Positions 1-9,868 are shown, counted from the first letter of the stretch. The stretch: 64,000 nucleotides of DNA from Pseudomonas chlororaphis (GCF_000783395.1 NZ_JSFK01000015.1:1-64000), one strand, 5' to 3'. Numbers and translations are program-made. Notes: generated from the letters alone by a model not told the origin.

Positions 1-3000
1 GCTGCGCTGCTGATCAAACGCTCGGCCAGCGTTGACAACCAGGGCGGCCAGTTGATCAGCCAGACCCTGCTGAGCCTGTTTACCAGCGGTGATCTGAACA
101 ACAGCCAGCGCGGCACCGTCTCGGCCAACGGCCAACTGGACCTCACCGTGGCGGGCACGCTGCGCAACGACGCCGACGGCCTGCTGTCCAGCCGCGATGC
201 CGGCGTGACTCTCACCGCCGCCGCGCTGAATAACGCCAAAGGCGCAGTGCAAAGCATGACCGCGCTGACCGTGAACACCGGCAACGGCGCGATCGACAAC
301 CAGGGCGGCAAAATCATCGCCCAGAACGGCGACCTGATCCTCAACGCTGCCAGCCTCGACAGCCGTGGCGGGGTGCTCTCAAGCCTCAACGGTCTGCTGC
401 AAACCCGCCTGAGCGGCGTGTTGCGCAACGGTCAGGGCGGCAAGATCGAAGGCAGTCGCCTCGACCTGCAAGCGCTCGGCGGCATCTACAGCGACAGCGG
501 ACGAATCGCCGCCAACACCGGCAACATCCTGCTCAATGCCGGCGGCAACACCCTCGACAACAGCGGCGGCGGGATCTATGCCAAAGGCGTGGTGAAAACC
601 ATCGCCGGCCTGATGAGCAACAACAACGGCCAGATCAGCGGCAGCAGCATCGAGCTGGGTGCCGAGGGCAACCTGAGCAATCGCAGCGGCCTGATCGAAA
701 GCGCCAGCACACTGGCGATTCACGCCGCCAATCTCGAGAACCAGGGCGGCAAACTGCGCGCGCTCGGCACCAGCGGCAAAACCGATTTCCAGATCGGCAG
801 CCAGTTCGATAACCGTAATGGTCTGGTGGAAACCGCTAACACCGATTTCACTCTCGCCGCACCAAGCTTCCTCAACGCCGGCGGTTCGGTGACGCATGTC
901 GGTCTGGGTGAATTCGGCATCTCCACCGCCAACGTGATGAACGCCGGCGGCTCGCTGGTGACCCGTGGCGGACTGACACTGAACGCCGACAGCTGGACCA
1001 ACAGCAGCGTGATTCAGGCCGGGCGGTTGACGGTGAATGTCGGCAATTTTGTGCAGACCGCGAGCGGGCAGTTGCTTGCTTCGAATCAACTGGTGGGGCG
1101 TGGTGGTAACTGGAGCAACGAAGGCTTGATTGCCAGCGATGGCAGCGTCGATATTCAGCTGAGCGGCAATTACGGCGGCAACGGGCGCACGAGCAGTCTC
1201 GGCGATCTGCAACTCGACGCCTCCACCCTCAATCTGACCAGCGCTACGAGTATCGCGGCCGGAGGAAATACGACCGTAGGCGCACGCGGTGGCCTGGCGA
1301 TCGTCAACAACTATGGCCGCCTCACCGCCGCCAATAATCTGATCCTCAATGCCGGCACCATTAACAACTACGGCACGCTGGCAGGCACGTCGGGTATGAA
1401 GCTGACGGCCTCATCACTGCTCAACGATCAGGGCGGGTTCCTGTTCAGCGGTGGGGACATGAAGCTTCGCGCGGGCAGCTTCAGCAACAAGAAATCCGAC
1501 GTTTACAGCCTCGGCGCAATCGATATTGCGCGGGACGATGCCGGTAATCGCGCGGCGACGGTGGAGAACCTTTCCGGGACGATGGAGAGCACCGGCGACT
1601 TCTCGATCAAGGCGGACTCGATTGTTAACCGTAGAGACCAGTTCAAAACGGTTTCCGAGATGTACTCGTCCGATATTGGGGTGCGTTGCTATTCGTGTGA
1701 TCAGATCCCGCTTAACTGGACAGATCTGCAAGGAGGCAAACTACCGTCTCACCTGGTCTGGGAGCAAAAGTTCAAGGTAAGCATTTCGGAGGGGGAGAGT
1801 TCCAAAGCCGCGTCTATCACTGCCGGAAAAAACTTTGATGCTGTGGGTGGATCGTTCCTGAATTCGAACTCGTCCATCGCCGCTTCTGGAAACATCAACG
1901 TCAACGTGGCCAACTTCGAGAACTCGGGTACTGCCACTGGCGATTACGTTTCCCGCAAATACGTCAATGGCGGGCTCTCCGTTGCCCAGTGGAACGAAGT
2001 CGTTGCGTACAACATGTACAACGACGCGGACTACAACAAAGATCTGCACTTCTGGAATGCCAACGAAGACGACTCACGGGTAGTTTCCAAGGTCGTCAGA
2101 TATGGTGCCAAGGGTGAGGCTGACAACTGGTTCCAGACGTTCGGCTCGACCATCATTTCTTTGAATAAACAGAGTCAGGCCGTCAAGTTCGGAGATTCTC
2201 TCTATTCCTCGGGAGTCAGAACGGAAGCTCCAGACTTCATAAAGAATGCCGTGTTCAATGAAAAGATTGTCACCTCCGACCCTTCAGGATTCGCCTCGGC
2301 GATCATCCAGGCCGCCGGCAATGTCACCATCAACGCCAGCAACAAAATCAGCAACGGTGTTGAAAAGGCCTACAGCTCAGGCGCCGCCGGCACCTCCCGC
2401 AACGCCAATACCGGCGCTGGCGGCACCGGTAAAACCACCGTCATCAGCCTCAACAGCCAACTGCCCCCGGACTTGGCCCAACAGCAAGTCAACCCGCTGA
2501 CATTGCCCGGCTTCAGCCTGCCGGTCGGTGATAACGGCCTGTTCCGCCTGAGCGGCAAAGGTGGTAGCGAACAATCCTTGATGCCTGCGCCGTCCTGGAC
2601 TATCGATACGCTGTCCGGCGAGTCGACACGTCATACGGTCGGCATGCCTGCCCGGCCGTCGACCCAGTTCCAGTTCGACAACAACGACCCGGTGTCGATG
2701 AAAAAACGCGATCTGGCGCTGAGCGATGCCGCCTCGCTGAATCTCAATGACAGAACCGCTCAGTTCAACGTGGGTGCAACCGCCGCTGACGGGCCAGTCG
2801 GCGTGCTGGTGCCTGCTCGGGGCAACCCCGCCTTTGATGTACCGCGCGTACAAGGCTTGCCCGACACCAGCGTGCGCTCCAATCCGCACAAATACCTGAT
2901 CGAAACCAACCCGGTACTCACCGACCTGAAGAAATTCGAGAGCTCGGATTATCTGTTGCAAAAGCTCGGCTATGACCCGGACATCAGCGCCAAGCGTTTG

Positions 3001-6000
3001 GGTGACGGTTTCTTCGAACAGCGGATGATCCAGCAAGCGGTCGTCGAGCGTACGGGACAGCGTTTCATCGACGGTCAGACCTCTGACGAAGGCATGTTCA
3101 AGTACCTGATGAACAACGCCATCGCCAGCAAGGATCAGCTCAACCTGTCAGTGGGCGTCACCCTGACTGCGCAACAAGTGGCGGCGCTGACCCACGACAT
3201 CGTCTGGCTCGAAGAGCACGAAGTGAATGGTGAGAAAGTGCTGGTGCCGGTGCTGTATCTGGCTCAGGCGAATAACCGGTTGGCGCCAAACGGGGCGTTG
3301 ATTCAGGGCAACGATGTGACGTTGATTGCCGGTGGCGATCTGGACAACGCCGGTACGTTGCGAGCCTCCAATAACCTTTCGGCGGAGGCTGGCAATAACC
3401 TCACCAACACCGGACTGATCGAAGCCGGTGAACGCCTCACGCTCAAGGCCGGTAACGACATCATCAACAAGTCCGGCGGCATCATCTCCGGCAAGGACGT
3501 CAGCCTGACCGCCACCAACGGCAGTGTGATCAACCAGCGCGACGTGACCGGCTTCGACCTGACCGGGCGCGGCAATGTGTCGCACCGTGACTACCTGGAC
3601 AACGCCGCCCGGATCGAGGCGGCCAACGACCTGACAATCAAGTCCGGCAAAGACATCAACAACATCGGCGGCGTGCTGCAGAGCGGCCGGGATATGACGC
3701 TCGATGCTGATCGCGATGTGAACATCACCTCGGTGCAGAATCGCAGCACCGATGCACGGGGTAGCAATTTCCTCAATCAGACGATCACTCAGCACGGCGC
3801 TGAAGTGAAGTCCGGGCGCGATCTGTCGATCAGCGCTGATCGTGACGTGGCGATTGTGGCCAGTCGGCTGGATGCCAAGCGAGATATTGGACTCAGCTCT
3901 GGCAACGATATCGTTATCACTTCTGCCGCTAACGAAAGCGACTACGTCTCGCGCAGCAAAAAGCGAGCGAATGAAACCCACAGCATCACCCAACAATCAT
4001 CGGTACTGAATGCCGGTCGCGATATCGCCCTTAACGCTGGTAACGATCTGGGCATTATCGCCAGTCGAATTAAAGCTACAGAAGATGTCAGCCTTGATGC
4101 AGTTCAAGACATCACAGTTGCCTCGGCCAAGGATGAGAGTTCTTCCTACTACTACAAGAAGAAAAAAGGTTCGTTCGGGCGCAGCAAGACCACCGAACGA
4201 GAGAGCTATGAAAGCGATAACGTTGCTTCAGTGATCGAGGCGGGTCATGACCTGACGGTCAATACGACCAAGGATGACGACGGTGCAGTCAGCCTGAATG
4301 GCGGTCGCAACGTCACGATTGTTGGTAGTGAGCTCAAGGCCGGCAATGATCTGGTGGTCGGTGCGAGCAAGGACGTTACCGTGCTCTCCGGGACTGAGGA
4401 AACAGGCGCCTACAGCAAGAAGACAAAAACGGGGCTGTTTGGCCTGTCGAAAAGTGGCAGTAGTCAGCTTCAGACCAGCGTCACCCAAGTGGCAAGTGAG
4501 CTGAACGCTGGACGGGATGCGGTGATTATTGCCGGGCGGGATGTAAACCTGCATGCCAGCGAAATCAACACCGGAAATGATGCTGAACTGCATGCGGGGA
4601 TGATCGACAAGACCGGTGATATCAACCTCGCTGCGGCTGATGATCAGGCATACAGTCGTGCCGAGGAGTACAAGAAAAAGTTTGGGTTGTCGTTCAAAGA
4701 TACCGTAGGGCTGTTTGCCGGCACGCCAGGATTGGGGGCGGATATTACGGTGAACGCAGCGCACAAGGGCGGGCGCGAGGTGGTCAGCTCTACCAGCGTT
4801 GGCAGTCAAATCAATGCCGGGCACGACGCCATTCTGGGCTCTGCCCGTGATATCAATATTGCCGGCAGTGGAGTCATTGCAAACAACAGCGTGCTCCTCG
4901 ATGCCGGACGCGACGTAAACGTCATCGCTGGCACTAACCAGCAGAGCAGCAAGAGCTGGGAAAGCAATAAAAGCACAGGCCTCAAGCAGACGATCGATAG
5001 CAACGCATTTACGACTTTTGTTGGCAGTGAAACCCTCAAACACGACGTTGACAGTAATGCGCATACAGCCGCGGGCAGCCTGATCAAGGCCGGCGAAGAC
5101 CTGAAGATCAACGCCGGCCGCGATATCAATCAGCAGGGTTCTGATCTGCAAGCTGAGAACAACATCAAGCTCAAGGCAGTTCGGGACATCAACATTGATG
5201 CAGTTGATCAAAGCAGCGAAGTTACGACCCGCGACAGTGTGAAACGCAACGGCACGACCAGCAGCATCTCGTATAACTACGGCAACACGATGGACACGCT
5301 CAAGGGTACAGGCCAAGGGGAGGATGGTGTAAGCAAGGGGTCTAGCACTCTGAAGTCGGTGGATGCGCTAGATCAGTTCTTCAGCGGGCCCAAGGCCGAT
5401 GGGCACTTTGGCGCGTCAAGCAATAGTCAGACACGTACCCAGACATCGGTAACCAATCGACCTTCAAGCGTTACAGCAGGCGGAGATATCAGCGTCGAAG
5501 CCGGCAATGACGTGAATGTGCATGGCAGCCAGTTCAACGCAGGTCGAGACATCGGCGTTACTGGCCGTAATATCACGTTTGACGTCGCCCATGGCGCAGA
5601 GGGAACTGATGGGCATCAAACCCAAAGCAAGGGTGGCTTGAAAGGGGGGACCACCGGTGGCTTCAAGATTGGTGTAGGGGTCAGCAACGCGGGTAGTAAA
5701 GATGAGTCGACCCAAGGCACTTCTACCCCGACGCAACTTAATGCCGGCGGCAGTATCAGCCTAGACGCGAAAAATGACTTGAATCTTGTCGGCACCCAAG
5801 TGACTGCTGATCGGGACATAAAGCTCAAGGCTACCAACGACATCAATATTCAGGCGGCGCAAAACGCTTCAAGCAGTGACAGCAGTCGTCGCAGTTGGGG
5901 CGCTGAAGGCGGACTGATGTTCGGGCGCAACGGTTTCGGCGTATATGGAAGCGCAGATATTGGCCTGGGCAATCTTGAACGTGAGGGCGTCAAGCAGCAG

Positions 6001-8016
6001 GAAGCCTATCTATACGCGGGCGATAAACTGACATTCGAAAGTGGCCGGGACACCAACGTCGCGGGTGCCCAGTTACGTGGTGACGAAGTGATCGGTAATG
6101 TCGGACGCAATCTGACAGTGACTTCTTTGCCTGATACCGGAAAGGTCAGCGGCAAGGAACTGGACATCAGCGTTACTGGTTCGTTTGTGGGCGTCAGCGG
6201 CTCGGTAGGCTATGGCCAAACTACGGGCAAGACCAACTGGGTCGAGAACCAGACCACGATAACAGGCAAAGACAAGGTCGACATTCGCACCCAAAACCAT
6301 ACACAACTGGACGGCGCCGTCATCGCTGCTGATAACGGCAACCTGAAACTGGATACCGAAACCCTCGGTCACCGCGATCTTGTTGGTAAGGACAAGGAGC
6401 ACGGTTATTACCTGAACGTCAGCGGCAGCTACAACTTCGCAGATGAGACGAAGAAGGACGATAAGGGCAAAAGTAGCTGGACCGTATCAGGCTACAACTA
6501 CGAGAAAGATCGCGAGCAGGTGTTGCATGCCACCGTGGGGGCTGGCGATATCATTGTTCGCAATGACAAGGCCACCGGGCAGGACTCCACTGCCGCTCTG
6601 AACCGTGATCCGGCTCATGCGTATGAAGTGACCCGTGACGAAGAGCACCGTACGGATCTTTATGTAAGCGACAGTTCGTTGAAGTCCGCGTCCGAGCCGA
6701 TCAAAACGGTTCAGCGCTGGGCGAACGGCGTCGTGAACTACAGTGATATCGCGAAGGCTAACTTCAACGAAATCGCCCTGATCATTGGAAATCAGATCGA
6801 CCGGATGCAATTTGAAGGCGTGGGCGCCGACGCTGCCGCAGCCGGGGGAGAAGCCATTGCCGAACAGGCGCTGAATGCATTGGTTGAAGCCGGTTACAGC
6901 AGGAAGGATGCTCGGGCATTGCTGGAGAGTGAGTCCTTCCAGAGCCAGGTTCTGGCTCAGATGAAAGCGCTCGATGAATTGTCAAAAGACAAGTCAGAGG
7001 GTGGGGCAAAAACAGTAGCAGAAGTCAAAAAGGAACTTGGTGAAAAGAACATTGTTGTCAAGGGGCCGGCGATTACTAACGCCAAACTGGCTCTTGATAG
7101 AGTTTCTGATATCAACAAGTATTTGCAGGCCAACCCCGATAAAGTCGAAGCTGTTGAATTAATTCTCGCTGCATCGCAAGGCCCCAAGGGCATGATTCTA
7201 TATGCCTCCCAGAAAGTGCTTGGCGATACCTCTTTCGGTAAAGCGATGGCGCAGTTGCAAAGCGATCTGGAAGCCGTTGTCGGGCGCAAGATTGCGGAAG
7301 GCATCGAGGGCAAAACGCTCAGCGAAAGTGTAGAACTGGACGCTTGGCGGCTCGGCGGCGGCTCGCTCATGGCCTCTGTTCTCCTAGGTATACGCTCACC
7401 TAGTGTAGAGAACCTGGGCAGCAGGCCTGTCAGGGTTACTCGGGTAGAACATCCGCTATTGGATGGTGGTGGCCCCGGCAAAACGCCGGACCACCCGCTC
7501 GACCCGAAGAAGCCGCCCGTGCCTCCTCGAGTTGTTGAAATAGACTCGGGTGGCAAAGGCGCCTGGAACAAGGAACTGAACAAGCCACAGCCAAATACAG
7601 TTTATAAAATCGACGGCAACAAGGTTTATGAAACGGATCATTTGGGCCGTGTGCAGAGCGTTGAAGCCGACTTGGCTGACATCGTCCGTGACCGTAATAA
7701 ATACCAGCAATGCAAGACCGGAAAATGCGGCCTTGAAGCGGACGAAGGCGGCCATTTGATTGCCAGTATCTTTGATGGTCCAGGAGAAAGGATCAATATG
7801 GTGCCCATGGACGGCAACCTGAACAAAGGTGTCTGGAAAAAGATGGAAAATAGTTGGGCCAAGGCAATTGATGAAGGTAAAGACGTGAGCGTCAAGATAT
7901 TGCCGACGTATTCAGGGAGCAGTGTCCGCCCTGATAGCTTTGTTGTAACCTACAGAATTGGAAACGGACGAGAAGTCCGCGAACGATTTGTGAATGCTCC
8001 GGGGGGAACAGGATGA
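1..8016 (+). CDS. cdiA: CdiA-type contact-dependent inhibition exoprotein, 5' partial, with C-terminal nuclease toxin
   Basis: The frame is open from the first base, so the TPS secretion domain, signal peptide and any cdiB lie upstream of the window. What is visible runs as follows. Nt 1-1600 is filamentous-haemagglutinin repeats rich in N-A-G and G-N. Nt 1640-2880 is non-repetitive and includes CYSC; it is probably the receptor-binding region. Nt 2880-3310 is the conserved NPHKYLIETNP...FIDGQTSDE block of CdiA proteins. Nt 3310-6480 is a second set of repeats with the AGRDI/AGNDL pattern. Nt 6700-7440 is a pretoxin-like region. The last ~190 codons contain DEGGHLIA (7741-7764, likely catalytic His at 7753-7755) and a downstream N-x-VPMDGNLN-x-GVWKKME pattern. 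These fit the Endonuclease_NS_2 family of DNA/RNA non-specific nucleases. The family is exported by a CdiB partner and delivers the tip into touching neighbours. The tail is visibly richer in A+T than the repeats, as expected for an exchanged toxin module. Confidence 0.9.
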   Translation, partial: AALLIKRSASVDNQGGQLISQTLLSLFTSGDLNNSQRGTVSANGQLDLTVAGTLRNDADGLLSSRDAGVTLTAAALNNAKGAVQSMTALTVNTGNGAIDNQGGKIIAQNGDLILNAASLDSRGGVLSSLNGLLQTRLSGVLRNGQGGKIEGSRLDLQALGGIYSDSGRIAANTGNILLNAGGNTLDNSGGGIYAKGVVKTIAGLMSNNNGQISGSSIELGAEGNLSNRSGLIESASTLAIHAANLENQGGKLRALGTSGKTDFQIGSQFDNRNGLVETANTDFTLAAPSFLNAGGSVTHVGLGEFGISTANVMNAGGSLVTRGGLTLNADSWTNSSVIQAGRLTVNVGNFVQTASGQLLASNQLVGRGGNWSNEGLIASDGSVDIQLSGNYGGNGRTSSLGDLQLDASTLNLTSATSIAAGGNTTVGARGGLAIVNNYGRLTAANNLILNAGTINNYGTLAGTSGMKLTASSLLNDQGGFLFSGGDMKLRAGSFSNKKSDVYSLGAIDIARDDAGNRAATVENLSGTMESTGDFSIKADSIVNRRDQFKTVSEMYSSDIGVRCYSCDQIPLNWTDLQGGKLPSHLVWEQKFKVSISEGESSKAASITAGKNFDAVGGSFLNSNSSIAASGNINVNVANFENSGTATGDYVSRKYVNGGLSVAQWNEVVAYNMYNDADYNKDLHFWNANEDDSRVVSKVVRYGAKGEADNWFQTFGSTIISLNKQSQAVKFGDSLYSSGVRTEAPDFIKNAVFNEKIVTSDPSGFASAIIQAAGNVTINASNKISNGVEKAYSSGAAGTSRNANTGAGGTGKTTVISLNSQLPPDLAQQQVNPLTLPGFSLPVGDNGLFRLSGKGGSEQSLMPAPSWTIDTLSGESTRHTVGMPARPSTQFQFDNNDPVSMKKRDLALSDAASLNLNDRTAQFNVGATAADGPVGVLVPARGNPAFDVPRVQGLPDTSVRSNPHKYLIETNPVLTDLKKFESSDYLLQKLGYDPDISAKRLGDGFFEQRMIQQAVVERTGQRFIDGQTSDEGMFKYLMNNAIASKDQLNLSVGVTLTAQQVAALTHDIVWLEEHEVNGEKVLVPVLYLAQANNRLAPNGALIQGNDVTLIAGGDLDNAGTLRASNNLSAEAGNNLTNTGLIEAGERLTLKAGNDIINKSGGIISGKDVSLTATNGSVINQRDVTGFDLTGRGNVSHRDYLDNAARIEAANDLTIKSGKDINNIGGVLQSGRDMTLDADRDVNITSVQNRSTDARGSNFLNQTITQHGAEVKSGRDLSISADRDVAIVASRLDAKRDIGLSSGNDIVITSAANESDYVSRSKKRANETHSITQQSSVLNAGRDIALNAGNDLGIIASRIKATEDVSLDAVQDITVASAKDESSSYYYKKKKGSFGRSKTTERESYESDNVASVIEAGHDLTVNTTKDDDGAVSLNGGRNVTIVGSELKAGNDLVVGASKDVTVLSGTEETGAYSKKTKTGLFGLSKSGSSQLQTSVTQVASELNAGRDAVIIAGRDVNLHASEINTGNDAELHAGMIDKTGDINLAAADDQAYSRAEEYKKKFGLSFKDTVGLFAGTPGLGADITVNAAHKGGREVVSSTSVGSQINAGHDAILGSARDINIAGSGVIANNSVLLDAGRDVNVIAGTNQQSSKSWESNKSTGLKQTIDSNAFTTFVGSETLKHDVDSNAHTAAGSLIKAGEDLKINAGRDINQQGSDLQAENNIKLKAVRDINIDAVDQSSEVTTRDSVKRNGTTSSISYNYGNTMDTLKGTGQGEDGVSKGSSTLKSVDALDQFFSGPKADGHFGASSNSQTRTQTSVTNRPSSVTAGGDISVEAGNDVNVHGSQFNAGRDIGVTGRNITFDVAHGAEGTDGHQTQSKGGLKGGTTGGFKIGVGVSNAGSKDESTQGTSTPTQLNAGGSISLDAKNDLNLVGTQVTADRDIKLKATNDINIQAAQNASSSDSSRRSWGAEGGLMFGRNGFGVYGSADIGLGNLEREGVKQQEAYLYAGDKLTFESGRDTNVAGAQLRGDEVIGNVGRNLTVTSLPDTGKVSGKELDISVTGSFVGVSGSVGYGQTTGKTNWVENQTTITGKDKVDIRTQNHTQLDGAVIAADNGNLKLDTETLGHRDLVGKDKEHGYYLNVSGSYNFADETKKDDKGKSSWTVSGYNYEKDREQVLHATVGAGDIIVRNDKATGQDSTAALNRDPAHAYEVTRDEEHRTDLYVSDSSLKSASEPIKTVQRWANGVVNYSDIAKANFNEIALIIGNQIDRMQFEGVGADAAAAGGEAIAEQALNALVEAGYSRKDARALLESESFQSQVLAQMKALDELSKDKSEGGAKTVAEVKKELGEKNIVVKGPAITNAKLALDRVSDINKYLQANPDKVEAVELILAASQGPKGMILYASQKVLGDTSFGKAMAQLQSDLEAVVGRKIAEGIEGKTLSESVELDAWRLGGGSLMASVLLGIRSPSVENLGSRPVRVTRVEHPLLDGGGPGKTPDHPLDPKKPPVPPRVVEIDSGGKGAWNKELNKPQPNTVYKIDGNKVYETDHLGRVQSVEADLADIVRDRNKYQQCKTGKCGLEADEGGHLIASIFDGPGERINMVPMDGNLNKGVWKKMENSWAKAIDEGKDVSVKILPTYSGSSVRPDSFVVTYRIGNGREVRERFVNAPGGTG

Positions 8017-8357
8017 GTGAAGATGAAATTTATCGCCGGATCGGCCAAATTCTGATTGACACTGCTCCTGATACAGCGAGTACGGTTATCGTTGAGGCTG
8101 AACTTTCACCCGAGGATGATCATTGTAAGTTGTTGTTTGACTATATTGATGGGGATGGAGAGAAAGATTGGTTCAGCCCCGGCAGCCCAGAGGTAGATGT
8201 TGGTATTCATGAAAACCTGATAGCGCTGAGGAATATCTATAAAGCGCAAAACATGACATCCGGGCTACCGGTTTGGAACAGCTGTGTCATCACGTTGGAT
8301 ACCGTGCTGGGGAAGTTGAAAATTGATTTCAATTACATTGAGCCAGAAGAAGGTTGA
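8013..8357 (+). CDS. cdiI: YezG-like immunity protein for the CdiA nuclease
   Basis: This 114-residue acidic cytoplasmic protein starts in an ATGA overlap with the cdiA stop, and a GGGGGG Shine-Dalgarno stretch lies at 8001-8006 inside the toxin gene. That position is where the immunity gene of a CDI locus sits. The sequence pattern (an N-terminal I-Y-R-x-I-G-Q helix, then strands ending D-W-F-S-P, and a C-terminal KIDFNYIEPEE) resembles the YezG/DUF600 immunity family, whose Bacillus member neutralises a nuclease toxin. The inferred role is to bind the toxin domain and protect the producing cell. Base composition is A+T-rich, like the toxin tail and unlike the DUF899 gene beyond it. Position makes the immunity call strong; the family call is moderate. 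Confidence 0.8.
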   Translation: MSEDEIYRRIGQILIDTAPDTASTVIVEAELSPEDDHCKLLFDYIDGDGEKDWFSPGSPEVDVGIHENLIALRNIYKAQNMTSGLPVWNSCVITLDTVLGKLKIDFNYIEPEEG

Positions 8358-8443
8358 GTGTTTTTTTCCTGTAAAGCCCCGGGAGATTTACTCAACGTAG
8401 ATCTCCCAGGTTCAGCGCTATCTCCATGAAGTGGTGGAATCTT

Positions 8444-9178
8444 TTATCGTTCATGGCATCCGCAGGATTTTGTCTCATTATCATACCGATCATGATGCCG
8501 CACCCACTCCATGATCTCGTCCTCATTCCTGCCCTTGGGCGTGAGGTCGAGATAGTTGTAGGCACCGACCAGCATGTCCAGACCGCGGGCATAGGTTGAG
8601 TAGGTGTGGAAGATGTCGCCCTTTGCATCGCGATAAAACACACTCAGGCCGGGCATTTCCTCCTCGGCGCTGTCAGTCTTTTCGTAGTTGTACGTAGCCT
8701 TTCCGGCCGCGACATCCTCAGCCCGTGCGCAAACACCGAAGTCATAGTTGAAGTCGCAACCCTCTGACGACACCCAGTCAAACTTCCAGCCCATCCGCCG
8801 CTTAAAGTCTTGAAACTCGTTGAACGGCGCATGCGAAACAGCTACCACCGCGATGTCGTGATGAGCCAGATGCTGGTTGGCACCATCAATGTGGTCACTG
8901 AGGAACGAGCACCCCTGACAACCTTCCTCCCAGTCTTTGGCAAACATGAAGTGGTAAACCACCAATTGGCTGTTTTTGCCAAATAGGTCAGCCAACTTCA
9001 GTGCGCCGTTGGCCCCCTGGAAATGGTAGTCCTTGTCGACCTTCACCCACGGCAGCGCGCGACGTTCAGCGCTGAGGCGGTCACGCTCTTTGGTGAAGGC
9101 TTTTTCGTGGGCGAGGTGTTGCTTGCGGGCGGCGAGCCATTCTTCGCGCGATACCACCGGATGATTCTCAACGTTCAT
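8444..9178 (-). CDS. DUF899 family thioredoxin-like protein
   Basis: The 244-residue protein has the DUF899 layout: an N-terminal charged helix (W-L-A-A-R-K-x-L/H-L-x-x-E-K), a thioredoxin-like core with the segment VVYHFMF and EEGCQGCSFLSD (a CxxC pair), and the late segment GLSVFYRD-x-KGDIFHTYSTYARG. A short Cys-rich end (SCGCHER) closes it. No reaction is firmly known for the family; a redox or detoxification role is only inferred from the fold. The start has an AGGAG-type ribosome site just upstream (TCTCCT on the plus strand at 9184-9189). The gene is convergent with the CDI locus, and a dyad typical of TetR-family operators lies about 65 bp upstream of its start. Confidence 0.85.
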   Translation of the reverse strand: MNVENHPVVSREEWLAARKQHLAHEKAFTKERDRLSAERRALPWVKVDKDYHFQGANGALKLADLFGKNSQLVVYHFMFAKDWEEGCQGCSFLSDHIDGANQHLAHHDIAVVAVSHAPFNEFQDFKRRMGWKFDWVSSEGCDFNYDFGVCARAEDVAAGKATYNYEKTDSAEEEMPGLSVFYRDAKGDIFHTYSTYARGLDMLVGAYNYLDLTPKGRNEDEIMEWVRHHDRYDNETKSCGCHER

Positions 9179-9242
9179 GATGATTTCTCCTGCGGGGTTG
9201 AAACCGTCTGTTTCAGACTAGTCGTTTAACCTTCGGGGAAAT

Positions 9243-9263
9243 CGACAGACCGCCGGTCGGTCG
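9243..9263. promoter_or_regulatory. TetR-type operator dyad
   Basis: The 21-bp site is a near-perfect palindrome: arms CGACAGACCG and CGGTCGGTCG flank a single central C, with one mismatch in ten. AGACCG/CGGTC dyads are the usual form of TetR/AcrR-family operators. It lies between the start of the DUF899 gene (9178, minus) and the gene at 9354 (plus). No TetR gene is in the window, so the regulator would act from elsewhere. Confidence 0.55.
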
Positions 9264-9353
9264 CCTCGGGAAATGCGGCTGAACGGCTGGGAATCGCTCA
9301 GGTCACAACCTATGAACGCGCCATAAATCACGCGCACCGGAGGTTGGATCAGG

Positions 9354-9746
9354 ATGACGACTTATAACTGGGATTTGATTGAACGCTTGCTGCACGAAGT
9401 GCAGAACAGTGCCGGCCATAGCTTTGCCCCTCGGGCCTACGCCGAAGATTATGCGGCGGCGAAAGCCAGCGCCGGCGAGCCGATCGAGAATCTGGATCAC
9501 CTGAAAACACTGGCTTGCGACTATGAAAGGTTGCTGCTGTTGCGCGGTTATATCGAACCGCGTCCGGATGAAGAGGGCAGCACTGGAAACAATTTTGTTC
9601 TGACGCCTCGCGGTTCCAGCTTGTTGAGCCTGATCGACAGCAGCATTCCCGGCAACGATCACCCGCGTCAGGTGCTGGATGAGCAGGAGGATGCGCTGGC
9701 TGAGGCGACGTTTGATGAAGTGGCTTCCAAAGCCCAGATCGCCTGA
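9354..9746 (+). CDS. Conserved hypothetical protein, DUF2513-like winged helix
   Basis: This 130-residue cytoplasmic protein begins TTYNWDLIERLLHEVQN and continues with an LTPRGSSLLSLI segment. That is the pattern of small winged-helix proteins such as the DUF2513 group, where a short N-terminal helix precedes a restriction- or phage-associated wHTH. The match is from memory and weak. The C-terminal 30 residues are acidic and alanine-rich. GGAGG lies about 10 bases before the ATG. It stands alone, divergent from DUF899, and is followed by a REP-type inverted repeat. Function is unknown. Confidence 0.7.
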   Translation: MTTYNWDLIERLLHEVQNSAGHSFAPRAYAEDYAAAKASAGEPIENLDHLKTLACDYERLLLLRGYIEPRPDEEGSTGNNFVLTPRGSSLLSLIDSSIPGNDHPRQVLDEQEDALAEATFDEVASKAQIA

Positions 9747-9762
9747 GTTCAAAGATATCCCC

Positions 9763-9853
9763 ATGTGGGAGCGAGCCTGCTCGCGAATACGGTCTGTCAG
9801 TGACATTTGAAGTAACTGATGCACCGCTTTCGCGAGCAGGCTCGCTCCCACAT
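9763..9853. repeat. Pseudomonas REP-type inverted repeat pair
   Basis: Two 25-bp arms (9763-9787 and 9829-9853) are exact inverse copies built on GGGAGCGAGCCTGCTCGCG, with a 41-bp spacer. The element sits between two convergent genes and could act as a bidirectional terminator or mRNA-stabilising hairpin. Related copies are at 19791, 46015, 57427 and 63694. Confidence 0.9.
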
Positions 9854-9868
9854 TGATCTTCGTGTTGT

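Noticed and set aside
9763..9853. Inverted repeats read as CRISPR or attachment sites
   Set aside because: Arms are paired inverse copies spread singly over intergenic regions, with no spacer array, cas genes or integrase; they are REP-type elements.
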